Of a stretch of DNA of 64,000 nucleotides, positions 36,602 to 48,488 are shown piece by piece (positions within the stretch are counted from its first letter, which is position 1; every line of letters begins with the position of its first letter). Source of the DNA: Nomia melanderi (taxonomy: Eukaryota; Arthropoda; Insecta; Hymenoptera; Halictidae); contig NC_135008.1 in assembly GCF_051020985.1 (NCBI RefSeq), positions 5,456,001 to 5,520,000 of the forward strand, read 5' to 3'. Below the pieces are notes generated by a model. It saw only the letters and a program-made list of their open reading frames with translations, did no database searches and was not told the DNA's origin. The position numbers and the translations under genes were made by a program.

Positions 36602-38087
36602 CTGTGTACGTTTGTGAGATTTTCTGCCGACGACTCGTAATGTACTCCGCCTCCATACAAGTCCGGATATAATAGTATCAATTGTTCCTGACATTTATAA
36701 CCTTTTTATAGAGGCCGGCGTCGCGGTAATGTGCTCCGTTGTCAGGTCGATCGATACAAACGGGGCACCGGCTCTCCGGCCGCGTCCTAAGCAGCGTGTC
36801 GTTGTTTTTATCAGCTTCCATCGAATCGATTATCAAGAAAAAATAAACAACAATTTCGAGCGTATATACCGGATCAGACGCGATCGCGCGGCGCGCGCCG
36901 CCGATGTAAGAGTACCGGTAAATAAACAATTGAAACGGAACGTTGAAAAATGGCGACACGAGGACGACGCGCTTTTACGTCGAGGAAACTCCGAAACCTG
37001 CCCGGAACAATAAGGCCAGCGTAATCCGCATCATTCTTTCAAAGCCGGCCCGTTGAATCTTCTCTGCCATTTATAACTAAATCAGTATTACTCAACATCG
37101 CTGAGGATGGAAAATACCTTTAACCTGTTCCGTCAAAGCCGAGCTACCTTTTCGCTCTCCCCACGCGTCTCTATCGAGAGTAGAATAAATATCTAACGAA
37201 TTTTCTACCTTTCTGCCTCTTCCACTTTCTTCCCCCTTCTACCATATTCTTTCCCATAAATTACAGTCTTGTCAATAATTCTCGAGGTATCTTCAAAGCG
37301 GCGATTTTCAGAGGACGGCTTCGTCTTGCGTCTCGGGTCCCCGTTAATAAAACAGGAAGTAGCGTCCTTTATTTTTAGTTCTTGCGCGAGTCCGCGGACT
37401 TGCGTCGAAATCGAGGGTCGCGTGAAGTTCCCTGTCAGCGGAGAATGTACAGGCTTATTCGGTTCCCGGTCGTTCCCGGCGCTGCACAACGATGGAGGCC
37501 GCGAACGACGTGTCGCGTCCGCGAAGGGTGATCCTTGGGCGCAACAAATCGCCTAATCAAGTAGATATATGAGTGATGCGGGGACGAAATTGGTTCTTCG
37601 CCGCGAGTAAATCTCACGCGTGTCAGCGCGAGACGGCCATCCGAGGCGGCTGGGAAAGAAGAGAGGATCCGGGATCGATTTCCTTCGGGATTTATGCGAC
37701 GATTTTTTACCGTGATATCGGATGGAGGAGCGCGGCAGTAGCAGCTCGATGGAACCGGCGAACGACTGGCCGGGTCTCGGCCAGACGCCACTCTTTCATT
37801 TCGCCGGGAGAGAACCACCGCGAGAGCATCCTCGGTTATTAATGCGGCCGACGCCGTCACTGAAACTTCTCGCTAATTTATTCCAACGATTCCCCGCACA
37901 CTTCGCCGCGGATGTACACGTACACCGTTGACCAGGCTGGAACTTAGCCTCGTCCGGGCTGGGGGTACTTTTTGAATCAGAAATCAGACCGACGAGAAAT
38001 CACACGGAAACACTGATTCGTTGGCTGTTGGGCGAGTCGGAGAGAGATGGTTCATTTCTTTTTAGAAATATTGGATATCATTGATAC
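36602..38087. other. Gene-free stretch
   Basis: CpG-rich, unique-looking DNA. Open frames at 37435-37931 overlap on both strands and are not recognisable. Confidence 0.55.
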
Positions 38088-38091
38088 TTAA

Positions 38092-38210
38092 CGCTCAGCC
38101 AACCGAATGGGGAGATTTTCCACTTTTCACTTGGCAACGCGTTGCCTTTTATTCCGTTTATCTTCTCTTTTGTCGTTTAGTGAGTCTTGACGTGGGATTA
38201 TTTGCGATTA
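38092..38210 (+). mobile_element. Miniature element family 2, truncated copy
   Basis: Starts after a TTAA (38088-38091) with terminus CGCTCAGCCAACCG. It then matches the complete copy at 38473 for about 119 bases, through GAATGGGGAGAT, CACTTTTCACTTGGCAAC and GTCTTGACGTGGGATTATTT. After about 38210 the homology stops and no right terminus is visible, so the copy is truncated or interrupted. It contains a perfect 14-bp palindrome GGCAACGCGTTGCC. Confidence 0.75.
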
Positions 38211-38472
38211 CTAGCTTTTCAATAGTTCTAGTGTACAAAAGAATTGGTTAACGACCGGCGATAGGTAAAGTGTTAAACTATTTGTACCGAATACCATTGG
38301 AATTTTTAGATTAAAATTATTTTCCCAGTTTAGTCGTGTAATCTGAGTTGACTATTCGAGTTTTTCAGTAACAATTGTAAAATTAATTAAGGAGATGTCC
38401 AAAATTCAATTGAAGACAATTGATTTAACTGGGATAATAATTTTAAGAGAAAATTTCAGAAGGTGTCTTTTG

Positions 38473-38709
38473 ACACTTAGCTAACCGAATGGGGAGATCT
38501 CTCACTTTTCACTTGGCAACGTGTTGCCTTTTATACTGTTTATCTTTTCTTTTGTCGTTTAGTAAGTCTTGACGTGGGATTATTTGCGATTCATCAAATA
38601 CGGTTCTCGTTTTTAGAAGACAGTTTCTAACCGAATTAATTGAATGAGTTCAATCGAAGATAATGGAGGAGGTTGTCGTTATAGTTCTTTTTAGGCGGTC
38701 GCCTAAGCG
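38473..38709 (+). mobile_element. Miniature element family 2, complete copy
   Basis: A 237-base non-coding element flanked by TTGA on both sides (38469-38472 and 38710-38713), the direct duplication expected on insertion. The terminal inverted repeats are CACTTAGCTAACCG on the left and, read inward from the right, CGCTTAGGCGACCG. The consensus over all copies is CRCYTAGRCRACCG. The right end contains a near-palindrome AGGCGGTCGCCT. It has homologues at 38092-38210 (same strand) and 56591-56797 (opposite strand). The TTAA flank of the other copies suggests TTAA was the original target and TTGA a variant. No open frame is present. Confidence 0.8.
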
Positions 38710-38713
38710 TTGA

Positions 38714-41700
38714 TACAAAATATATTTATGGAAGTGAATATATGTATAAGAAGAACAGTTAAATAGACCGTTGTATAAGATTCAGTATAACAGTTGAAAC
38801 GATGGAAAATATAGACGCTTAATGATGTAAATGAGATCCGGTCATCTCAACCGAAATTATCCTGTTTACTTCTACCTGGAACGACCTCTCCTTTTTTTAT
38901 CCTCCAATCTTTCACTGTGGCTTGCACCGCTATGGTTTCAATTTTATGAGTTGTTCATATTTCACAAGCTAAAATTGCAATTATCACGACTCCGAAATAA
39001 TCGAGAACATTTCTGCCAGTTGAAAGTAGAATGTTTAATCTCGATGGTTGAAATATTCTTGACCACTTAGTCTGGCACAGTTCAGATTCGACGAACTTTG
39101 TAATATTTATAAAACGACGAGTTTATAGAAACCCGGACTGTATATTCGCTTCGTGCTGCTTTCAATTTTGAATATCGACCGCGTTTTTATTTGAGAACCG
39201 ATACTACATTCGGGGCAAGGATTCCGGTAGACAATCATAATGGGAAAGTTGGCGGTCGAACTGAATTACGTAATGCACTGAAAAATGAAATGGATGAGCC
39301 CGCCCTCCGCCGTATTCTTCATTCCTCCAGTTTCTTTCTTCCTCCTCGACGTGCATTTTCAATATTGAACTCTGCGTCTTACTTTCCTCCCTCTTTTTCC
39401 CTGTCTTTTTATTTCTTCCGCCGGCTCTTTTCCCGATACACGGGTCCGCATAAAGTTTACGGGCTCGGGTCCGCGGAACTATTAAAGACAGCGCGAAATT
39501 TTGTTTCGGATTCTGAAACTCGCTCCAAAGAACAGCGCAACATTCGCGCGACGTCAGGTACGGCTAGCATTAAATTTTATAACGTTCCTGTCTTCGGTTT
39601 CGGGGGTCCCGGTATCCTTCCCGTCGAAACTTCGATCCGAACCTTATACAATCAGAAGCAAGTTTCGTCGAATTAACGAATCATCTAGAACAGACGAAGG
39701 CGGACCTCTGCCGAAAAATGGTAGACGTTTTACGATCAAGGACGACAGTTTCGTTCAATGTATCCGGAGGTGAAGACAAAACCGCGAGGTTCACGCCCGA
39801 ATTTCGCGGAATTCGGTTAAGAAATTCGTTCCTCCGGTTTTTACGGATCCATAAATCCACCGAGTCTCATCAAAATCTACATTGGATATTTCACGAGGGC
39901 TCCTTGTTAGAGCCACCTAAAGCCGGATCAAAACGGAACGTCGGTCCCGTTTTACGCCGGTGGACATCTGTGCCCAGCGCGTTTTCAATCTTCCCCGGCG
40001 TGAATGCCTTTTCATTATTAAAACGCCATCGTTCGCCGTGGTCGTGGTATAAAGAAATTGATTCGACGAACCGTATAGGTACGAGCGTCGTCTGGAGTCT
40101 AGGCTCTAAGGTATCCACGGATCAGAGGCGCTTATGCCATCCTCGGTATCGGGTGTCGAGGTGTTCCGGGCGTTTCGGCGCGGAAAGGATCGACGGGTCT
40201 AATCGTGGCCCGGCGAACGACGAGTTTGATGGAGTATCGAATAGCGTTAAACAAACGGCAAGTCTGCAGCTCGGATCAGATATAATTTCGGGTCGGATTC
40301 ATAGCGGAACGGGGTCGGGCCGAGTGCTGGAGAGAAGAGCGCTCAGAGGGTGGCAAGGATGGGCTGCGAGCGGAGAACGCGCGGTTTATCACTGATCGGT
40401 GAAAACGAGCGTAACACCGGCGCCATATAATTGCGCGTGTATCGTTCACCCCGCAGTTATCGAGGACGGCCGGAATCATCGATCGTGAGCACGCCTCATT
40501 TTACGCACGATTTTCGATTACCGTTCGTCGCGTTTACGGCCGGTCAATAAATCGACGATGCATGTGCGAGGGATACTTTGGCCGGCGCGCAGGACGTTCG
40601 TCATAACGACGGACAAATATAATCTGGCTCAATTCCGTCGGTGCGCTGCTGGTCATTTCTAGGATTGAAGGATTTTTCGGGTAAACATCCCCTTGAGAGG
40701 CAATTTCGTTCGGTCCGAGCATACATATTGGCCGAAGTGATCGATACCCTATTTCTATGTACCGTGTATATATTACTCTAGCTGGTAAAATTTGAATAAC
40801 GAACTCTAACAGACTCGCTTATCCCCGTGAATTCTCCTCGCAATCCGTCGGAGATGACTTTCTGCGAGAAACATCCGAGGTTGAAAGTTCACCGAGAGAA
40901 CGGGCGACACGAAGACGCACTGTTGAATTGATCAATTCCGTGGGAATTTCACTTTCAGCGACGCTAACGATCGAGCACAGTGAAACGGTATTGTTCTTTG
41001 TCGATGGATATCAGTCGTTTCGGACAAAACACGGCGCGAGCGATGGAACATTCGATTCTACAATCGCGCTAATTGACGAAACGAGGTGGTGCTCATCGCT
41101 CGGGAAGGTCCGGCAAAAAGTCGAGGGGTGGCCACTCGACGTGGCCGCGAGCACGGCGAGGGTAGCAGCCCACTGACCTTTGAGCGACGAATTGATTTTG
41201 TTTCCACGGTCGGCTCTTGGAGCGGGCACGCGAGCCTCCCCCGCGTTCCGCTTCCACGAAAGTTGATACGAAATTCTTCGTACGGCCTGATATCCATTTT
41301 TATGGCCGGCTTAAGCACCGACTTCGCGACCCACGATCGCGCACCCCGCTTGCCCCGGTTGTCCCCGATCGCTGCTATTTTTCGTCGAGTCCAAGTCCGC
41401 GCCGGTTTATGATTCGCAGGCGTAAGATTGCGTTATCGCGGTTCGACCCCGCTTTAACCAGCCCCTACTCGCTCGAGATCTCGTTCCCCTGGCTCTACAG
41501 TCCGTCACGAGTAGTTTTTACGGCGTTCCGAAGCGATACGAGCGTAATCTTCGCCTCGCGATCGGCTGAACGCGGCGTTCGAACGAGAAACGATTCTCCA
41601 GCCGTTCGGCGCGCGGCCGACGAATTGAACAATACTCGTCGGCCCGTCGTTTTATTGCACCGTCGACGATAAGGATCCGCGGACGTCTCGTCGGGGTACG

Positions 41701-42331
41701 TGCAACGAATTTTAAAACGCACTTAACGACGCCGGCTGTACGCCCGGAAAAGTTTTCCCGCCGCCTTTAATTGGATCCGTGTCCATTAACGCCGCGTGCG
41801 AATTATCGTCTCCTCGCGGCGGCGACGACGCTCCGCCTCTGGAATCGGAACGAAACGTTTTTCGTTTCACCCTCGCTCGAATAAATCTCGCGGAGATGCG
41901 GGCGTGCTTGATTCTTGATGATTCCGCGGATCGCTGATAGATTTGCTTCGCGAGCTGTGCGCGTGGAATTTTGGATTAGCGCGCTGCAACTTGCAATGTG
42001 ATTTGAGAAGAGAACCGTCGAGTATGTGAGATCGTATGTACTCTGTGGAGATGGGAAACGCGCTGGAAGCTACGACCGTCCGCAATCAATAGAGTATGTC
42101 AGTCGCGATGAAGTAGCTGCAGTGTAATGTTTAGTGTCTCAAGTTATGAATGCACAATTGTTTGGGTGTGTGCCCGGCGTTTTGCGACGGGGTGGCGCCG
42201 GTATGTCTAGGGAAAGCATGATGGCAAACAGGATGATCCCTGGATAGATGCGACGGAGAAATGTTTGGAACGACTGAACTTTTTATTAAACTTTTATTTA
42301 TCGTTAAAAGTGCTGATACATTTTCTCAATC
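38714..42331. other. Gene-free stretch
   Basis: AT-rich to about 39120, then CpG-rich. The long open frame at 39718-40395 is described separately. There is no other recognisable feature. Confidence 0.55.
39718..40395 (+). other. Unrecognised long open reading frame
   Basis: A plus-strand frame of 225 codons starting with ATG (MVDVLRSRTTV). It is rich in Arg, Ser and Gly, as translated GC-rich non-coding DNA tends to be. I see no domain, signal peptide, membrane segment or conserved motif. A 75-codon frame runs antisense within it. The start context (AAAAATGG) is acceptable. It is probably a chance frame, and is reported because it is among the three longest in the window. Confidence 0.1.
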
Positions 42332-42491
42332 CTACAATTCTCTGAAAATTGTGGTAAGAGATTTTTCTCAGTTTCTTGAGACATTTATTACAGTATTCAA
42401 GTGAAGCTATTTATTCTTTTAATCAGTTAGTAGGTTTAGTACTTAGGATAAGAATAATTGCGAAATAAGGAAACCAGAACCAGTAAGCTTG
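42332..42491 (+). repeat. Dispersed repeat B, copy 1
   Basis: About 160 bases align with 53780-53935 in the same orientation. The core TCAGTTTCTT, then AGTATTCAAGTGAA and CTATTTATT, is nearly identical, and the match continues to TGCGAAAT and the CAGAACCAGT/CGGAATCAGT end. It is AT-rich and non-coding. No terminal inverted repeats are obvious, so the class is unknown. Confidence 0.7.
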
Positions 42492-45400
42492 ATTGGTACG
42501 GTCGTTCTACTGTTAACACAGTCGTTAAGGCTACAGAAGAAAGTTTGAAAATTCAGAAATAGATGTTGCTAGGAAGACACACCGTTGTGTACGGGGAACA
42601 TCGATTCCCGTTTGATCGCGGCGGTGAGATTCAAGCGAATCCGGCCATTGCATAAACCAGCGACTATCTGGCAACTTCATGATGCTATTGGCAACAACAG
42701 AGACTAACCGAAACTCTCTGTACACTCGGTTAAAAGGATCTGGTTTGCCAAGTATCGCCGACGCGAGGAAGAATGTAGCTGTATTTGCAACATTGGGGAA
42801 GTTACGGCCGCAGTTACAAACCGAAACGGTCAAAGACCGAATTCTATATAGCCACGGTTGCGTCCGATCAAGGGAATTTATTTCGGTTACAGCAAATAAA
42901 CTCGACCCATTTCGCGTGAGCATCCGATCCATTCGCACCACATCGTTGCTCATTTGAACGAGTATGAATACAATTTGTAGAGAAGCGTTTCATCGCAAAT
43001 AGCGGCGAGCGAAGATCGCATTTCCAGCGAGTGGCGTTTCATTCAATCTTTTGATTCCTCGATCTTGTTTCCGACGATTTCCACCTGTGCGGGTTTCACC
43101 GGTAGCAATCTGCGGCTCGTCAGTTTGTCCCCGAAACGCGGATATACTTGCAAGTTCGCGGAACTGTTACTGCAGCTTAATTAATACGAAACATTCATCG
43201 TTGCGACGGGAACGCCCGTTGTCCGCCAGCTGGGGATCGCGGCGGCATTCCGACGCGACACGGTAAACTTTCCGTGTGTCAATATTACGTTCCCAGAACT
43301 CAAAGCGGCCGGATTACATTTTTTTTTCTTCCTCCTCTCCTCACCTCGTCGATTTGTAATCGAGGCTAACCGTCGGTTTTTCATTCCGCGCGTTCACGGC
43401 GCGGAAAAAGCTCGCACAGTGGCGACAAGTGTGTTCTCGAATGAATCGCTTCTCGGCTGCGAAACCGCGCGAATTTGCTCTGTTTTTAACGCGAGCGCGT
43501 TATGAGCGAGCCCCTCGTTCAGCATCAATTAGGAATTTTACGAGTGGAAGAACACGCGACTCGGCTCGTTTGGCTTCGGTAAATGTAATAACGCCGCGAG
43601 GTAAGTTCGCCGTCTAACGCGGGACGTTAATGCGATTACCCGTCGCCGGACGAGGCGCGTTTCACCGCGACGACAAATATTTTCTGGTGATTAAGCCGGC
43701 GAATCGGCGTCGCTCGTGTAAGCGTACACGTTGAAACGCGTCCGCGCTGGACGCGTCAAACATTAATACCCGGCGCTCGCCGGTTTCCGAACTTTCAGCG
43801 TTCCCCCCCGCGGAAGCTGTTTTATTTTGCAGCGCGCCATTTCGGTTAACTTCCGCGCGGCGACAAATCGAAATTCGTAACGGTTTGTACTGCCGGCCGC
43901 GATGCGAAGGGGATTCGAGGATCGAATTATCGCTGACGGACTCAATTTCAGTCCGGTTTCGGCGCGTCGTCATAAATTCGACCCGTTAGCCGGGGACAAT
44001 CGTTAGGGGATTAATGCGCGTGACGGATCAAAATTTCCAGGCGGTGGATGCTGGCTCACGCGAGAAGAAGGCGCGCGCGCGTGGCGTGTAGCTACCGTCG
44101 CCGTGGGTGGCTCGTAGGGGAACGGTGGCCAAACAATCGGTCGCGAATGCGTGAAATGCTTGGCGCACAATTAGAACGATCGCCTTTTGTCCCGGCGGCA
44201 CGAGCTGAATCTGCGCACTCCTGCGAACGCGCGTCGCCGTTAATTAATTAAAATGAATTGTCGAGCCGGATAGACATCGCGTTTCTCGCGTGACGCGCGC
44301 CGCGGCGGGTTAACTAGGGATGGAACATGAAAAGAAAACGAAGTTAAGAAAACATAAAAACGATATTCGCGATTTTTCATGCGCCGCTCGTCGAGAGCTC
44401 TCGTCGCGTCACACTTTATTTATCGCGGCCCGTGTTCGCGCTTCGTGTCAGCCACAATTTACGCACCCCCTCCCCCCCGCCATCGTCACCCCTAAAATTT
44501 AATAGCAACTTTATTACCTGTTTTATCGTCCTCCTCTTATACACGTGTCCCCACCTACCTATGACTTAATAACATTTTTATACGTCGTTAAATTAAAATT
44601 ACAATCCTCGGCGGGCTGGCCCCGCTCAATTTTGCGCCGTTGCAACAATATCAGGATCGCGTGTCCGCGCACTTTTACCGGGGCTCAAGCGAATCAACCA
44701 GCGATCTCTTCGCTTCGCGAGGAATCATTTATAAAACCGCGTTAATCGGCCGGCACCCGCCACCCCCGTCGCTGACGTAATTGTTTCGACGTTACAGCGG
44801 TTCCGTAATACGCCATTCGGGCTCATCATCTCATCACCGTATTCCGTTTAAGTAATTGTTCCGCGTTTACGTAGTTTAGCCGCACTCCTGTGCGGGATAA
44901 CGCGAGTAATTAACCGGGAACGCGCAATTAACGTCTTCATAACGGAGAAATCCTTTCGGCCTGAAAATATCGCGTTCGCGTTGCGAGGTTCGTTACGTTC
45001 TACGCCTATAAAAATTTCAGCGAAGAACGCGCGCGTATGCTGTTCGACCGTTCCCTTTCAACCGATTTCCGGTTCGATCTATCGTTAGCTGTGTTTCTAG
45101 CTTCGTCGCCGGGGAATATCTAGGCCCGCCAGCTTTCGATTATTCGAATAATTAAATTACTCGCAGCCTTCAATCTCAGATATCAAAGCTCGCAACCGCC
45201 ATTACGACGGTATCGGGCCGCAAACGGTTAATACGAATATCGGGAGTATCCGAGCAGTAAGATCGATTAGCATCTTTGGGGCACGAGATTCGCTTCAGAT
45301 TATAGACGCAATTAGCGGTCGCGAAATAGGATTCTAATTCCATTAGCCGCAGAGGACGGGCGGATCTCTTTCAGCGGCGTTGCTTACACGATAACAGGAT

Positions 45401-47054
45401 CCCGGGAAGATAGCGCGATCCCGACCCTTGAACGGGGATACCTATTCTCCCCGATTTCGTGGCTTCTCCCGCGTTTAGATACGGCAACAAAATTGCTTTT
45501 CAAGAAGAAGTAATCTCGGTCTCCGAAGAGGGTCCGATGTCCCTGCGGAGGGGTACCTAATGAAGTGTACGTGAGAAACAAGTCATCGCTTGGTAAGAAG
45601 ACCCCTGGGAAGACAACAACAAGACCCGTGGAACATCCTGTGGCGAGAATCTCGTCTCTGGCCGGGCTCGAAAGAACTTTGAGAAGTTTTTGCGCTCCGC
45701 CCTCCAATCTCCACGGTTCCGATTCGCACGTGCAACACGAGAACGACTTTCGTATCTGAACATTTCCCGGCGGCGAGTCATCGGCCACTTTTGTCCGGAA
45801 CTTCCCGGCCAAGTTTATCTATTTGCTAAGCGCGGACGCTCCGCACGACCGGCTGCCTTTAAGGACTCGCTGATTGAGTTTTGGGCGGGGGCAGAACGTG
45901 CGAGATGTTTTAAACTGTTCCCATTGGAACTTAATTAAGGCCGGCCAGCCGTTTTCTTCCCTTTTCCAACTTGTGTGTCGGCCGAGAGTGTACGCCGCTT
46001 GTTAGACAGAGATCATCTTCGGAATGTAACGGTTACATCCATGGTTTCGACACTGGAATTATTGGACGGTTTAACCACTTGCGCTGGAAAGACGTGTTAC
46101 ACGTCGATAATCTCACTGGATTACATATTCCGGATTGTTCTGAAATCTACCGGTTCGTACAAAATTATTGGTAAACGACGTTTGTGTACATATCTATATA
46201 TAATAGGCGTAGACAAAATTCCTCGCGCGAAATCCTGTCGAGTTTCTCAATTCGTTGCCAGCAGTGGTTAAAGTCGTTTGGAAATTTGTATTCTGCGATT
46301 GGTTGAATGATCAATTATGCTGTTACCAGGGAATGAAGTTGTAAATAAGTTAATTCACTAGGTCGATAGTTTTAGTGTTGCTTATTTTCGATTGATTTCT
46401 ATATTTAATGCCGTTGAGCTATTCCGTTCGATTTACGAGCGATTAGGAAATATACATCGATTCGATTCATTGAAATAATCAGATCAATATGCTACTTCTA
46501 ACGAACCTCTCATTACTAGTTGTAGACGGTCTTTGAAATTGTCTCGTATCCGGGCGAGCGGAATTTTCATCGCAATTAGCCGGAACGACCGGTCACGGAG
46601 TTTCTCGCCTGAACAGGCGTCAATCTCTCGATCGTTCGCCTGGCCGCGCTTACATTTACACCGTGCAACGGCGGGGGAGCAGCCACCCACGATATTCAAC
46701 ATTCGTTACAACCCACCGTGTCTTTGTTCGCCGGCGAGCGCGTTCCCTGTACGCGACAAACTTCCGGTTTGCGAACTTTAGCCTAGCGTGCAGTAAAACC
46801 CGCCGCGGGTGACAAAAACCTCGTGAACGCTGGGGGACTCGAAGCAACACGTCGCGATGGAATCGCTTCGCTGCGTTTCGCTTATGAATATCCAACCGCG
46901 CGCGCGGTAAATGCATTATTTAAATAATGATCGCTTCGAACGCAGGGCAACCGTTAGATTAAATTGATCTTTATTTAATGCAACAGCGGCGGAATATCTT
47001 TAACCTTTGATCGGCTTTCTCTATAACTAAAGGATCTCCGTTTCGTGTTTGCAG
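42492..47054. other. Gene-free stretch
   Basis: CpG-dense at 43200-45100, with a polypyrimidine run at 43319-43341 (nine T then CTTCC repeats). A 12-bp palindrome TTAATTAATTAA lies at 44240-44251. AT-richer DNA spans 46130-46520. A consensus donor at 43601 is listed separately. There is no recognisable gene. Confidence 0.5.
43598..43606 (+). promoter_or_regulatory. Possible plus-strand splice donor
   Basis: CGAG|GTAAGT matches the donor consensus, with the intron starting at 43601. A candidate acceptor (CGCACAG) ends at 43419, and one frame is open from there to the donor, but the encoded peptide is not recognisable. It may be chance. Confidence 0.15.
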
Positions 47055-47087
47055 GTCCTAAGGGTTATCGAGAGCAGCGTTTTTAAG
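47055..47087 (+). other. Candidate 33-nt coding micro-exon
   Basis: A branch-point-like ACTAA at 47026-47030 is followed 24 bases later by an acceptor (GTTTCGTGTTTGCAG, ending 47054). After 33 bases comes a donor AAG|GTAAGG (intron from 47088). The 33 bases are an exact multiple of three. Only one of three frames is open, giving VLRVIESSVFK; the other two contain TAA. A phase-0 in-frame cassette exon of this size would fit a neuronal-type micro-exon. I do not recognise the peptide and cannot name the parent gene; its other exons are not visible in this window. The acceptor pyrimidine tract is modest, and an AG occurs near the branch point. The whole arrangement could be coincidence. Confidence 0.25.
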
Positions 47088-47549
47088 GTAAGGGAACGAA
47101 ACGTTAATGCATGTAGACTAATGGCGGCGGCCTCGAAATAAGGATTGGTTCACTCGATTCCGAGATAAGATTATATCGTCGCCGCCGCTTGAACAAATGG
47201 TTCGTAAGTATGCGGACCGGAGTTTCTTTTGCATAATGGATCGCTCGCGTTTTCAGTCAGATTTTCCTCACCGACGGCCACTCGGAGCGTTACACACGGT
47301 TTAATCATTATGAAGGGGAAATCTACCGTGACCGGTAATTGTTACCTGAGAAGAAATTAATTCTTCGCCGGCCGGCGGGCGTTGATGCTAATTATTCACA
47401 GTCGAAAACGCCAGAAATTAATGAATTCGGCCCGCGAGTCGCGGCAATTTAGCCGCGCCCGTTAAAAAGAGAAACAGCCGGAGCCGCGGTTGAAATGAAA
47501 AACCCTTAATTCCTGGCGGTTCGGTCGTCCCTTCAATAACGGATGAGAA

Positions 47550-48281
47550 ATGAACAGCATCCCGGTGAATTCGTATAAATTCGTAATTTCAACGGAGCAC
47601 GGCCGAGCTTCGAAAAATGGAGCGGCGCTATTTTTTTTCATTACGCGCCGGCCGTGCCTCCGCCTTTGTTACTGCGGAAAGGAAAGCATAACTTCGGGCG
47701 AAACTAGAATTAAAGTCCAAGATTCCCCGCTAATGACTCGCGTTTTTGTACTGAACTCCATAGAACTGATTCTCCATGCGAACCCTTTCTTGCGATTCGC
47801 GGTTCTCTCGAGTTTATCCTATAGCCCGGGAATTATTCCGGGCAGAATCCGATGCAGAATGTACCGCCCGGCTTTCACGTTCACGTCGCTTTCATTCCAC
47901 ATTTGTCGAGCGATCCCATTCGTCGGAAAAACAACGAGCTTCCTATTAGCGTCGCGCTACAAATCAATTAACCACTTCGCGGCGAGTTTCTCCAAGAAGC
48001 CGATAGTCGGAACGGACCGTTCCCACTTCTGGAACAACTTCATGCAACTCCCGTTCGCTAGCGAAACGAATGTTCTCCCTTCGAAAACCGACTTCGGGCC
48101 GCGCGCTTCGCCGGACTTTCCGCCGATAACCTTGCATTTTCGTGACATCGCGAAAGGTAAGATGTCGCGGGAAAAATCCGTCAAAATATTGTGCAGCGCC
48201 GGAACGTTAATTGCCTCGTTTGTATCTTGTCCCAGCGAGGGGCTGCTCCGCTCGGCACGCAGAGGAGAAAATTTCGAATAG
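47550..48281 (+). other. Unrecognised long open reading frame
   Basis: The longest frame in the window, 243 codons from ATG (MNSIPVNSYKF). It contains several hydrophobic stretches, but none is long or clean enough to call a membrane helix with confidence, and there are scattered Cys residues. No family is recognised. A donor-like AAAG|GTAAGA occurs inside it at 48157. A second frame of 75 codons runs antisense at 47957-48184. It is most likely a chance frame in stop-poor DNA. Confidence 0.12.
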
Positions 48282-48464
48282 AGCCGTCTATCTAGCTCGC
48301 AGGGAAATAAGCCACTTGAGCTTCAATCCGTTCCGGCTTACAAGAACTGCGATGTTTCCGCTCCCTTTATTAAATCGCCTTTCCCCGGGTGGAGAGAGCG
48401 GGCCAAACAGCCGGGCGAGCTAGGCTATCGCGTCCTGTTTCGTGAATTTGGTCGAAGGATGGCA

Positions 48465-48488
48465 GGGGGTGGGGGGGGGGGGGGGGGG
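48465..48488. repeat. Poly-G run (G5-T-G18)
   Basis: Eighteen consecutive G residues at 48471-48488 are preceded by GGGGG and a T. Such homopolymers are rare and quadruplex-prone, and the exact length is prone to sequencing error. Reading frames through it (Gly or Pro runs) are artefacts. Confidence 0.95.

Noticed and set aside
41436..41456. B-box match GGTTCGACCCC with a four-base T-stem
   Set aside because: No A-box or acceptor stem upstream, so it is not a tRNA gene.
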